Shown here piece by piece: positions 1-6,508 of a stretch of 9,780 nucleotides of DNA. Position 1 is the first letter of the stretch, and each line of letters begins with the position of its first letter. The DNA lies in the NCBI GenBank assembly GCA_900313185.1, contig OMQI01000106.1:1-9780 (forward strand), written 5' to 3'. A program made the translations under genes and the position numbers. The notes below the pieces were generated by a model that did no database searches, was not told where the DNA came from, and saw only the letters and a list, made by a program, of their open reading frames with translations. The DNA comes from an uncultured Rhodospirillaceae bacterium. GTDB lineage: Bacteria; Pseudomonadota; Alphaproteobacteria; RF32; CAG-239.

Positions 1-42
1 GCATAAAATAGCTATTGCAGAATATACAATCCAAAATGCCAT
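1..42 (-). CDS. N-terminal fragment of an unidentified, probably membrane-anchored protein
   Basis: Only the first 14 codons are inside the window; the gene runs off the left edge. They read MAFWIVYSAIAILC, hydrophobic enough for a first membrane helix or a signal anchor. The start is supported by AAGGAG (49-54 on the plus strand, read in reverse) six bases before the ATG. A TATATT hexamer (73-78, minus strand) about 30 bases upstream, just past the preceding gene's terminator, could be its -10 box, but I see no good -35. The product cannot be named from this fragment. Confidence 0.6.
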   Translation of the reverse strand, partial: MAFWIVYSAIAILC

Positions 43-104
43 AAATTTCTCCTTTTTTAATCTATTGCACTAAATATAACTTATTTTTAGGCAAATAAAA
101 CAAA

Positions 105-130
105 AAACGTCGCTTTTTCAAGCGACGTTT
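105..130 (-). terminator. Rho-independent terminator of the 173-residue unknown gene
   Basis: A perfect 11-bp stem (105-115 with 120-130, core ACGTCGCT) closes a 4-base loop. Read on the minus strand it is followed by a run of six T, the usual intrinsic-terminator layout, and begins a few bases after the stop codon of the upstream minus-strand gene. Confidence 0.85.
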
Positions 131-136
131 AAATTT

Positions 137-658
137 TCAAGCAAAGAGCTCGATTTGGAACTCGTATACCTTTGCCAGATGCAAATAGCCGGTTTCTACA
201 AAATCATCCTTCAGACGGAGGGCAAAAGCCTTAGCTTTCATTGCCTGTTCCGAAGAAAGTTGAGCAACCACATCGGCAATAGTCAGGCGTGGCGTGCCAT
301 CTTCAGCCGGCTCGGTATAAATCTGAGCAATACCAATCTGCTTGAGATTTCCGACAGGCTTAGAGCAACGAACAGTCTTCAGGTTAACCAGATTGATATC
401 AGGTAAAACCGGAATACGGCGCAAATCATCGGTTCCACAACGTTGCAACATCTCGATTTCGCCATTTGAAGCCGCCATTTTTACACCCCTGGCGATATGA
501 CCGGCGAAGAAGATACCAGCAACTCTGTCTTTAATCTCCTCGCTGTTCAGTGCTTCGGCTTTTTCCATCTTCTCATAGATTTGAGCATACTTAACCGTCA
601 CACACACAGGAACATTGAAGCAATCCAGACGCTCCATAAACTTTGCTTTGTTCATCAT
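137..658 (-). CDS. Hypothetical protein, 173 residues, family not recognised
   Basis: I do not recognise this protein. It is a soluble-looking, mixed-charge polypeptide with no signal peptide or membrane helix, four cysteines (two close to the N terminus in an LDCFNVPVC segment, two near the middle) and a hydrophobic end, EFQIELFA. The frame could begin at a GTG at 712, but that codon lies inside a likely -10 element, so I prefer the tandem ATG codons at 658 and 655. Neither has a visible Shine-Dalgarno, which is unusual in this window. The gene appears monocistronic: a promoter-like element lies upstream and strong terminators flank it on both sides. Codon use looks like its neighbours, so I take it as a real gene of unknown function. 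Confidence 0.65.
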   Translation of the reverse strand: MMNKAKFMERLDCFNVPVCVTVKYAQIYEKMEKAEALNSEEIKDRVAGIFFAGHIARGVKMAASNGEIEMLQRCGTDDLRRIPVLPDINLVNLKTVRCSKPVGNLKQIGIAQIYTEPAEDGTPRLTIADVVAQLSSEQAMKAKAFALRLKDDFVETGYLHLAKVYEFQIELFA

Positions 659-702
659 AATTGATAAAAAAATTAAGTTAATATATAAGTTATCTGCCAA
701 CA

Positions 703-731
703 AAGTTAGCACATTGTCAAAAATTTGTCAA
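703..731 (-). promoter_or_regulatory. Putative sigma-70 promoter for the 173-residue unknown gene
   Basis: On the minus strand a consensus TTGACA (726-731) is followed after 17 bases by TAACTT (703-708), a poor -10 hexamer but preceded by TGC, an extended -10. It lies between the adhE terminator and the gene and implies a leader of about 40 bases. Pattern reading only. Confidence 0.35.
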
Positions 732-745
732 CTTATTTATATAAA

Positions 746-777
746 AAAAGAGGAATAATTTTTCTTATTCCCCTTTT
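746..777 (-). terminator. Rho-independent terminator of adhE
   Basis: A 7-bp stem GGAATAA/TTATTCC (752-758 with 765-771) is extended outward, after one mismatch, by G-C and four A-T pairs (746-750 with 773-777). On the minus strand it ends in a run of T. It starts 17 bases after the adhE stop codon. Confidence 0.8.
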
Positions 778-793
778 CTTGCTTGAGATTAAA

Positions 794-3397
794 TTAAAGC
801 TTGAAATCAATCACGCCGTCATAAGCATAACGATACATTTGTTCAATTTCTTTGAACAACGGATAACGCGGGTTTGCTCCGGTGCATTGGTCATCAAATG
901 CCAATTCCGGTAATTTCTTCATAGCCTCTTCCCAATCTTCTTTGCTGATACCCCAATCTTTAATAGAAAGCGGAATATTGAGCTTTTTCTTCATTTCTTG
1001 CAAAGCTGCAATCAGATTCTCTACTGCTTCGTCATCGGTTTTACCCTTCAAACCGATACCTCTGGCAAATTCAGCATAAGCAGCTTTGGTATTAGGGAAA
1101 CGATATTGCGGAAACGTTGCTTGTTTTGCCGGACAATCATTGGCATTATAGCGAATAACCTGACAAATCAGCAAAGCATTGGCAAAGCCGTGCGGAATAT
1201 GGAAAGCCGCACCCAACTTATGAGCCATAGAGTGGCAAACTCCCAAAAATGCATTAGCAAAAGCCATACCGGCGATAGTTGCGGCGTGGTGTACTTTTTC
1301 TCTGGCTTCGGCATCTGCCGTTTCATAAGACTTAACCAGATTTTCGTATATCAATTTACCGGATTCAACCGACAAACCTCTGGTATAATCGGTAGCCATA
1401 CAAGAAACATAAGATTCCAAGGCGTGTGTCATAACATCAATACCGGAAGCTGCGCACAAACCTTTAGGCATAGTCAATACCAAATCAGTATCAACAATAG
1501 CCATCGAAGGCGTCAATGCATAATCGGCAATGGCGTATTTAACACCGGTTTTATCATCGGTAATAATAGAGAACGGAGTAACTTCCGAACCGGTACCCGA
1601 AGTAGTCGGAATAGCAACCATTTGCGCCTTAACACCCATTTGCGGAAATTCAAAAATACGTTTTCTAATATCCATGAAACGACGAGCCAAGTCTTCAAAT
1701 TTGAGTTCCGGATGTTCATACATAATCCACAAAATCTTGCAGGCATCAATCGGAGAACCGCCACCCAAAGCAAGCAAAATATCCGGTTCAAAGCTTTCAA
1801 CCATATCACGAGCTTTGTTAATGGTAGTCAAATCCGGATCCGGTTTAACATCGCTGAAAATCTTATACTGAATATCAAGCGTATCCAAAACATCGGTAAC
1901 TTTTTTGGTATATCCCAAATCAAACAATGCTTTATCGGTAACGATAAATGCTTTCTTGCGACCTTTAAGTTCTTTCAAAGCCAAAGACAAGCATCCCGGT
2001 TTGAAATATACTTTCGGCGGAACCTTGAACCACAACATATTTTCTTCACGTTTTGCTACTGTTTTAATATTCATCAGATGTTTCACTCCTACATTTTCAC
2101 TAACCGAATTGCGTCCCCAAGAACCGCAACCCAAAGTCAAAGACGGTTCCAATCTAAAGTTATAAATATCGCCGATTGCGCCTTGTGCCGCCGGACAGTT
2201 TATCATTACACGACCTGTAGTCATCGTATCACCGTATAATTTGATACGATCGTCATTGCGTGGATTAGTATACAATATTGAGGTATGACCGTTACCGGCA
2301 AACTCTACCAAGTGCTTGGCTTTATTCATAGCGTCATCAAAATCTTTGGCGTGATACATTGCCAAACAAGGAGAAAGTTTTTCATAAGAAAACGGCTCTT
2401 GAACCCCGATTTTAGAAACCTCTCCGATCAAAACTTTAACATTTTCATCAACTTTCACACCTGACATCTCAGCAATTTTGGCTGCTTTCTGTCCGACAAT
2501 TGCCGCATTTACTTTACCGTCTTGAATAATGGTAGCAGCAACTTTGGCACGTTCTTTATCGTTTAAGACATAAGCGCCACGTTTAATAAATTCGGCTTTA
2601 ACTTTGTCATAAATACTGTCAACGATAATCACCGATTGTTCGGATGCACAAATCATACCGTTATCAAAAGTCTTAGACATCAAAATCGAGCTGACGGCCA
2701 TTTGAATATCGGCAGTTTCATCAATCACTGCCGGAGTATTACCAGGGCCAACACCGATAGCCGGAGTGCCGGAAGAATAAGCCGATTTAACCATTCCCGG
2801 ACCGCCGGTTGCCAAAATCAAATCAGATTGTTGCATTAAATATTGTGTACGCAGTATTGTCGGTTCATCAACCCAAGCGATAATATCTTTCGGAGCACCG
2901 GCTTTAACTGCTTCTTCCAATATAATACGAGCCATTTCAATAGTGCATTTCTTGGCTCTCGGATGCGGAGAAAAGATAATACCGTTACGAGTTTTAAGAG
3001 TAATCAAAGACTTAAAAATAACTGTTGAAGTCGGGTTTGTAGTCGGAATAACACCGGCAATTACCCCTACCGGTTCGGCAAATTTAATCAAGCCGTTATC
3101 TTTATCTTCTTCAATAACACCGCAAGTTTTAACGTTTTTAAATTTGTTATAAATATATTCCGAAGCAAAGTGATTTTTAATAACTTTATCTTCAGCAATA
3201 CCCATGCCGGTTTCTTCAACTGCCATTTTTGCCATATCAATACGCAGAGAACTTGCCTTCAATGCTACACGACGAAAAATTTCATCAACCTGCTCTTGCG
3301 AATAAGTTGCAAACTTTTGTTGTGCGGCTTTAACTTTGTTAATTAAGTTGCTGATATATTCCTGTTCAGCTTTTTCATCAATAATTGTATTATCCAT
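794..3397 (-). CDS. adhE: Bifunctional aldehyde/alcohol dehydrogenase AdhE
   Basis: AdhE reduces acetyl-CoA to acetaldehyde and then to ethanol, using two NADH, in the cytoplasm; the family forms long helical filaments called spirosomes. The 867 residues match the family's usual length of about 870-890. The N-terminal CoA-dependent aldehyde dehydrogenase half (about 1-445) has catalytic Cys250 in GMICASEQ and a glycine-rich GVGPGNTPA segment at 215-223. A linker leads to the iron-dependent alcohol dehydrogenase half (about 455-867), with GGGSPIDA at 545-552 for NAD binding and probable metal ligands Asp654, His658, His722 and His736, the spacing of the E. coli enzyme. Both active sites therefore look intact. 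AGGAGG five bases before the ATG fixes the start. It appears monocistronic, with its own leader containing an inverted repeat and its own terminator. It is expected to be the main NADH sink in fermentation. Confidence 0.97.
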   Translation of the reverse strand: MDNTIIDEKAEQEYISNLINKVKAAQQKFATYSQEQVDEIFRRVALKASSLRIDMAKMAVEETGMGIAEDKVIKNHFASEYIYNKFKNVKTCGVIEEDKDNGLIKFAEPVGVIAGVIPTTNPTSTVIFKSLITLKTRNGIIFSPHPRAKKCTIEMARIILEEAVKAGAPKDIIAWVDEPTILRTQYLMQQSDLILATGGPGMVKSAYSSGTPAIGVGPGNTPAVIDETADIQMAVSSILMSKTFDNGMICASEQSVIIVDSIYDKVKAEFIKRGAYVLNDKERAKVAATIIQDGKVNAAIVGQKAAKIAEMSGVKVDENVKVLIGEVSKIGVQEPFSYEKLSPCLAMYHAKDFDDAMNKAKHLVEFAGNGHTSILYTNPRNDDRIKLYGDTMTTGRVMINCPAAQGAIGDIYNFRLEPSLTLGCGSWGRNSVSENVGVKHLMNIKTVAKREENMLWFKVPPKVYFKPGCLSLALKELKGRKKAFIVTDKALFDLGYTKKVTDVLDTLDIQYKIFSDVKPDPDLTTINKARDMVESFEPDILLALGGGSPIDACKILWIMYEHPELKFEDLARRFMDIRKRIFEFPQMGVKAQMVAIPTTSGTGSEVTPFSIITDDKTGVKYAIADYALTPSMAIVDTDLVLTMPKGLCAASGIDVMTHALESYVSCMATDYTRGLSVESGKLIYENLVKSYETADAEAREKVHHAATIAGMAFANAFLGVCHSMAHKLGAAFHIPHGFANALLICQVIRYNANDCPAKQATFPQYRFPNTKAAYAEFARGIGLKGKTDDEAVENLIAALQEMKKKLNIPLSIKDWGISKEDWEEAMKKLPELAFDDQCTGANPRYPLFKEIEQMYRYAYDGVIDFKL

Positions 3398-3424
3398 TAT
3401 TTCCTCCTGTTAAACTGCGCTCAT

Positions 3425-3471
3425 AATATAAGATAATTCGCAAAAAAAAAGTATTTTTTTTATCTTATATT
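3425..3471. repeat. Perfect 12-bp inverted repeat in the adhE leader
   Basis: AATATAAGATAA at 3425-3436 is repeated in exact inverted form at 3460-3471, separated by 23 bases. The spacer itself holds nine A (3442-3450) and a T run (3454-3461) that could form an inner A-T helix. If the promoter proposed just upstream is right, the whole structure is transcribed near the 5' end of the adhE mRNA, 28 bases before the start codon. It could be an mRNA hairpin or a two-fold operator; the sequence does not decide which. Confidence 0.6.
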
Positions 3472-3487
3472 TCACATTTTATTACTA

Positions 3488-3496
3488 TTTATAACA
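3488..3496 (-). promoter_or_regulatory. adhE: Putative extended -10 promoter element for adhE
   Basis: On the minus strand the sequence is TGTTATAAA, a TGn extension followed by TATAAA. Only a weak -35 (TTTAAA, 18 bases upstream) is visible. It predicts transcription starting near 3481 and a leader of about 80 bases. An ATGTGAAATA segment just downstream (3468-3477) resembles half of a Rex (NADH-sensing repressor) operator, but the second half is not conserved. Confidence 0.4.
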
Positions 3497-3503
3497 TACC
3501 ACC

Positions 3504-3531
3504 TTGAAAGGTTTAAAACCATACGTATATT
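3504..3531 (+). promoter_or_regulatory. Putative sigma-70 promoter for the BOF-family gene
   Basis: TTGAAA (3504-3509), a 16-base spacer and TATATT (3526-3531) each match consensus at five of six positions. The element lies about 40 bases before the start codon and diverges from the adhE promoter. Confidence 0.5.
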
Positions 3532-3569
3532 AGGTTAGTAACTCATATTAAAATAAGGAGAATAAGAAA

Positions 3570-3959
3570 ATGAAAAATAAAATTTTATCTGTTGTAACCT
3601 CTCTTGCCGTAATCTGCGGAGCGTTTGCCGCCAATGCCGCAAGCAGTGCTTCGGACAATTCAAACAAGCCTATAAGCCAAGTTTCCGAGGTTAAAAATAT
3701 GTCCGATGATACCACCGTATACGTTCAGGGATATTTGATTCAAAACTTAGGTAATGAAATGTATACTTTCAAAGATGACAGCGGAACTTTGACCGTTGAA
3801 ATCGATGATGATTTAATGGATGCCAACATGTATTCGCCAACAACCTTGGTCTGGATTGCCGCCGAGGTGGATAAGCAAGGTGATGTTGTGGCATTAGAAG
3901 CAGAAGAAATTCAATTTATACCTAATCAGGCTTCTAATTCAGCAACATCTAACAACTAA
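3570..3959 (+). CDS. Exported BOF-family (YgiW/YdeI-like) OB-fold stress protein
   Basis: The 129-residue product begins with a Sec signal peptide: a lysine-containing start, a hydrophobic core, and an ANA/A cleavage site near residue 23, so it should be periplasmic. Residues about 35-117 read like the BOF (bacterial OB-fold, NirD/YgiW/YdeI) family: an ISQVSEVKNMSDDT opening, then VYVQGYLIQNLGNEMYTFKD, DSGTLTVEID and a strand ending in a VDKQGD turn. E. coli relatives are linked to oxidative, metal and acid stress and to biofilm formation; the ligand is uncertain. A short Asn/Ser-rich tail follows. AAGGAG lies nine bases before the ATG. It is a single-gene unit with a good promoter and a GC-rich terminator. 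I am confident of the family but not of the physiological role. Confidence 0.85.
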   Translation: MKNKILSVVTSLAVICGAFAANAASSASDNSNKPISQVSEVKNMSDDTTVYVQGYLIQNLGNEMYTFKDDSGTLTVEIDDDLMDANMYSPTTLVWIAAEVDKQGDVVALEAEEIQFIPNQASNSATSNN

Positions 3960-3961
3960 AA

Positions 3962-3985
3962 TAAAGCCCCTTAACAGGGGCTTTA
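3962..3985. terminator. Bidirectional terminator between convergent genes
   Basis: A perfect 9-bp stem, TAAAGCCCC with GGGGCTTTA, closes a 6-base loop. It starts right after the BOF gene's stop and nine bases before the end of the convergent minus-strand gene. The T-rich tail is better on the minus strand (ATTTTA), but it probably serves both directions. Confidence 0.85.
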
Positions 3986-3993
3986 CTTCTCAT

Positions 3994-4353
3994 TCAACTT
4001 ACTAAAGGCGTAATTGTTTCCGTCTTGAAATTAACTATATATCGCCAATAAAGGTTAAAATTTTTTCCTGCTGTATCAGACCATTTTCCGTCTTCGTATT
4101 TCAATTTCACGTCAAATTGCTCTGACGAATTTTTTTCATAACGGGCAAAATTTTTTTCGCTGAATGTTCCGGCCGGAATTATAAAAACATTCATTATTCT
4201 TGTTTTCTGATTCCACAAAATCAACTGCCATTCACTTTCAAGGACTTTTTTGTAAGGAGTAATCCAATAACAATTGTTTCTTTCCGATGCCGGATTAAAA
4301 TTAGTAAGTTGTATATTATGTTTATTAAAAAAAGCACGAATAAGCCTCTGCAT
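3994..4353 (-). CDS. Hypothetical protein, main (C-terminal) frame of an apparently split gene
   Basis: This 119-residue frame has no recognised domain. It is rich in Trp, Tyr, Phe and Asn (for example WITPYKKVLESEWQLILWNQ and FNLYWRYIVNF), with no signal peptide, and suggests a small beta-rich soluble domain. The listed start, an ATG at 4353, has only a weakly placed GAGGA about 11 bases upstream and overlaps the end of another frame. That upstream frame has a far better ribosome binding site and runs into the same run of seven T. Dropping one T would join the two into one protein of about 153 residues, with residue 10 onward of this frame as its C-terminal part. Either this piece is translated separately, or the gene is frameshifted (mutation, sequencing error or slippage). 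It ends at a shared bidirectional terminator. Confidence 0.6.
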   Translation of the reverse strand: MQRLIRAFFNKHNIQLTNFNPASERNNCYWITPYKKVLESEWQLILWNQKTRIMNVFIIPAGTFSEKNFARYEKNSSEQFDVKLKYEDGKWSDTAGKNFNLYWRYIVNFKTETITPLVS

Positions 4354-4456
4354 ATTTATTAACGTCCTCTTGTTTTAATTTTTCTGCTGTTTTCGGTGAA
4401 AGTATCACCTCCAAAACAAATTCACACCAAGTTCTATTTAAATTACTGATGCTCAT
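4325..4456 (-). CDS. Short frame, probable true N terminus of the split hypothetical gene
   Basis: A 43-codon frame begins MSISNLNRTWCEFVLEV and ends in CFF at a TAA formed by the end of a T7 run (A7 at 4327-4333 on the plus strand). GGGAG lies six bases before its ATG, one of the better ribosome binding sites in this area. The charged middle (KTAEKLKQEDVNKYAEA) looks like a coding helix, not random sequence. Its last 29 bases overlap the larger frame, which is offset by one base. With six T instead of seven, the reading would continue as CFFNKHNIQL into that frame. I infer one gene of about 153 codons interrupted at this homopolymer. A free-standing 43-residue peptide is the alternative. Confidence 0.5.
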   Translation of the reverse strand: MSISNLNRTWCEFVLEVILSPKTAEKLKQEDVNKYAEAYSCFF

Positions 4457-4511
4457 AAACATCTCCCAAAAAAAATAATTCTTTTTTATCAGTTTCAATT
4501 GCGCTTCATTG

Positions 4512-4530
4512 ATTATGCTGATTGCATAAT
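4512..4530 (-). other. Intergenic hairpin between the two small unknown genes
   Basis: ATTATGC and GCATAAT form a 7-bp stem around a 5-base loop, a few bases after the stop of the upstream exported-protein gene. No T run follows on the minus strand, so it is at best a weak terminator. It could be an mRNA-processing or 3'-stabilising hairpin in a two-gene transcript. Confidence 0.35.
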
Positions 4531-4534
4531 ACTT

Positions 4535-4828
4535 CTATTCCATATTTTCCGCATCAACACTCTTAAGGAACTCTACTTTTTTCCTGAACAACCACTCAAC
4601 GGGTTCATCCTCTTTTCGAGCATTAAAAATTTGCATATTTATTTTTACAATTTCAGGATATTGTGAACGCACCTCTCTATAACTATTCCATTCTTTTATT
4701 GAATTTTCTTTTGTTCTAGATGTTACGATGGTATTTGCAGAATTTTTATCTGTCTCATCAGCAGTTTGAGCATAACTAGCGGAAACACTTAAAAATAAAG
4801 TAATCATCACTAAAACAATCTGTTTCAT
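4535..4828 (-). CDS. Small exported hypothetical protein, 97 residues
   Basis: The product has a textbook signal peptide: MKQ, then a hydrophobic run (IVLVMITLFLSV) and a likely cleavage after SASYA near residue 20. The mature part of about 77 residues is hydrophilic and mostly helical in appearance, with many Glu, Lys and Asn, no cysteines and no recognised motif; it should be periplasmic or secreted. Of the tandem ATG codons, the second is preferred because AAGGAA lies six bases before it and only three before the first. It lies upstream of the split hypothetical gene on the same strand, 78 bases apart, so the two may be co-transcribed. I do not recognise the family. Confidence 0.65.
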   Translation of the reverse strand: MKQIVLVMITLFLSVSASYAQTADETDKNSANTIVTSRTKENSIKEWNSYREVRSQYPEIVKINMQIFNARKEDEPVEWLFRKKVEFLKSVDAENME

Positions 4829-4975
4829 CATTTATTCCTTAAATTATTCCTCTGCTATTTACTTTAATTAATGAACAACTTACCTTTTAATCATAGCTTT
4901 TCTCAATAAAAAAACAAGATATTTTGTTTATTACCACCAAACTTTTATTTTATGCTTTTATTTTGCAAAAATATT

Positions 4976-4984
4976 TGTTATAAA
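4976..4984 (+). promoter_or_regulatory. Putative extended -10 element for the membrane-protein gene
   Basis: TGTTATAAA lies about 35 bases before the start codon and is the same nonamer proposed for adhE. No convincing -35 hexamer is present at 16-18 bases, which is typical of promoters that rely on an extended -10. Confidence 0.4.
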
Positions 4985-5018
4985 CACTGTAATGTGAATA
5001 AATCAAAGGATATTTATA

Positions 5019-5690
5019 ATGAAAAAATTGTTTTTATCACCTTTTTTTGCGCCGGCATTTTACACAATTTTGTGGGGAATTTTGCTTGCTGTGGTATTGT
5101 TGTTCTTTCCGGATCAGAAATTTGCCATTACTACAGACGGACAGATTATCGATATAGTAACTTATATGGGTTATGCTTTAATGTTAATCACTATGCTTTG
5201 TTTGTGTAAAGATTTCAAAGATAAAATATTGTGCTTTGTAATATATTTTCTGTTGGGTATTGCCGCTCTCTTGCGTGAATCCGGCATTCAGCATCATCTG
5301 ACCAATTCCGACAGCACTCCGTTTAAATCTCGTTTTTTCTTAAATCCGAATAATCCGCTATCAGAAAAAATTATCTATGGTACGGTTTTGCTGATTATTT
5401 TCGGTATGCTTATTTATTTGGCGATTAAATATACCAAACATTTGATTGTATCATTTTTCAAATTAAATACGATTACGTGGTCAATAGCTACCTTTTGCAC
5501 TGTATTGGTATTTGCCAAGTTTGCCGATCGTTTTCCTTCTAATTTGCGCCATTCTAAAGGTTTAGATGAATTGCCTCGCAGTTTTATAGATATATGGTCT
5601 TTGTTGGAAGAAAGTTCGGAAATGTTTTTACCGTATTTGGTAGTTATAATTTTCGCCCAATATCATTTGCTTAAACACGATAAAGCATAA
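5019..5690 (+). CDS. Integral membrane protein of unknown function, six predicted helices
   Basis: The 223-residue protein has hydrophobic segments at about 13-30, 45-63, 70-86, 118-138, 150-169 and 202-218, consistent with six inner-membrane helices. I do not recognise the family. Polar groups near the membrane edges stand out as possible functional sites: LLRESGIQHH after helix 3 (about 84-93), KFADRFPS after helix 5 (167-174) and LLEESSEMFLP before helix 6 (195-205). The start is supported by AAAGGA eight bases before the ATG. It is a single-gene unit with an extended -10 promoter and a strong terminator. An amphipathic stretch with several Pro and Asn lies between helices 3 and 4. No enzyme or transporter signature is visible. 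Confidence 0.75.
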   Translation: MKKLFLSPFFAPAFYTILWGILLAVVLLFFPDQKFAITTDGQIIDIVTYMGYALMLITMLCLCKDFKDKILCFVIYFLLGIAALLRESGIQHHLTNSDSTPFKSRFFLNPNNPLSEKIIYGTVLLIIFGMLIYLAIKYTKHLIVSFFKLNTITWSIATFCTVLVFAKFADRFPSNLRHSKGLDELPRSFIDIWSLLEESSEMFLPYLVVIIFAQYHLLKHDKA

Positions 5691-5703
5691 TAAAATAGGC
5701 AAA

Positions 5704-5736
5704 AAAATAAACCGGACTTAAGTTCCGGTTTATTTT
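5704..5736. terminator. Bidirectional terminator shared by the membrane-protein gene and merR
   Basis: A perfect 13-bp stem, AAAATAAACCGGA with TCCGGTTTATTTT, closes a 7-base loop. The outer A/T part gives a T tail in both directions. It lies between convergent genes and overlaps the merR stop codon. Confidence 0.9.
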
Positions 5737-6155
5737 ATTTCCGATAATTTTTTGCGTAGGACTTTAAGTTCTTCAATTGCCTGCTTTATTTCGCTCACAT
5801 CAACCGACGCTGCTTTCTTTTCTGTTACCACAGGTTCCGGCGTATCTTCTCTGGAAGATTTTTCAAAAAAGTCTTTTTGAATTTCTTCATCTCCCAGAAG
5901 GCTCTTCAATCCTTTTTCTTTTATAAGTTGCTGAGCTCCTTCAATCGTATAACGTTTTTGATACAACAGATTTTGAATAAGTTTCAACACCTCAACATCA
6001 TCAGGACGATAATATCTTCTGCCGCCGGTAGCTTTCATCGGTTTGATCTGAGTAAATTTGGTTTCCCAAAAGCGCAAAACGTGCGTTGCCACCCCGAGTT
6101 CTTCTGCAACTTCTGCAATGGTCTTAAACGCTGATTTTGACTTATTGATAACCAT
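5730..6155 (-). CDS. MerR-family transcriptional regulator, downstream partner of ihfA
   Basis: The 141-residue protein has a MerR winged helix at the N terminus: helix-turn-helix at about 11-30 (KTIAEVAEELGVATHVLRFWE) and the GGRRYYR wing at 44-50, followed by DVEVLKLIQNLL and the YTIEGAQQLI helix. A Pro/Glu-rich linker (about 100-115) leads to a C-terminal coiled coil (about 118-141) for dimerisation. It contains no cysteine, so a metal-sensing role like MerR, CueR or ZntR is unlikely. It begins 12 bases after the ihfA stop, with GAAGGG as ribosome binding site in the gap, so the two are almost certainly one transcript. An IHF alpha gene followed by this type of cysteine-free regulator is common in proteobacteria. 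The target genes and ligand are not known to me. Confidence 0.92.
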   Translation of the reverse strand: MVINKSKSAFKTIAEVAEELGVATHVLRFWETKFTQIKPMKATGGRRYYRPDDVEVLKLIQNLLYQKRYTIEGAQQLIKEKGLKSLLGDEEIQKDFFEKSSREDTPEPVVTEKKAASVDVSEIKQAIEELKVLRKKLSEIK

Positions 6156-6167
6156 ATTTACCCTTCT

Positions 6168-6458
6168 CTATTTTGTGCCGTTAACCGCTTTTCTTAAAAT
6201 TTGCGAAGGCTTAAACGAGATAACCGTACGAGGAGTAATTTCCGCTTCTTCACCGGTCTTAGGATTACGCCCCACCCGTGCGTTTTTCTTACGCAGACTA
6301 AAAGTTCCGAAAGAAGAAATCTTCACATCGTTACCGGACGCAAGTTCGGACTTTATTTCTTCAATAATCATATCCAAAACCTCACCGGAATCCTTGCGAG
6401 ATAAGCCGATTTCTTCATAAATAGCCTCTGTAATACTAACACGAGTAATAGTTTTCAT
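6168..6458 (-). CDS. ihfA: Integration host factor subunit alpha
   Basis: IhfA pairs with IhfB to form a heterodimer that bends DNA sharply and supports recombination, replication and sigma-54 promoter activity. The 96 residues are the family's normal length. Visible landmarks are the N-terminal helices (ITEAIYEEIGLSRKDSGEVLDM), the KISSFGTFSLR core, the flexible arm with GRNPKTGE at 63-70 carrying the intercalating proline (Pro66), and the ending TPRTVISFKPSQILRKAV. The SFKPSQILR ending and a start resembling ITKADLAE favour IhfA over HU or IhfB. GGGAAGGA, four bases before the ATG, fixes the start. A TATTAT hexamer about 45 bases upstream may be its -10 box. It is first in a likely ihfA-merR transcript; alr lies 113 bases upstream on the same strand with no clear terminator between, so some read-through is possible. 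Confidence 0.95.
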   Translation of the reverse strand: MKTITRVSITEAIYEEIGLSRKDSGEVLDMIIEEIKSELASGNDVKISSFGTFSLRKKNARVGRNPKTGEEAEITPRTVISFKPSQILRKAVNGTK

Positions 6459-6502
6459 TTTTTCCTTCCCTGTAGTTAAGATAATTAATCAATTGCCTTA
6501 GC

Positions 6503-6508
6503 ATAATA
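6503..6508 (-). promoter_or_regulatory. Possible -10 box for ihfA-merR
   Basis: TATTAT on the minus strand matches the -10 consensus at five of six positions and lies about 45 bases before the ihfA start. No recognisable -35 sits at the right distance, so this is weak. Confidence 0.25.

Noticed and set aside
998..2239. Long open frame of 413 codons on the plus strand opposite adhE
   Set aside because: It is antisense to the adhE coding sequence, has low-complexity Asn/Ile/Phe-rich composition and no ribosome binding site; AdhE motifs on the minus strand are unambiguous.
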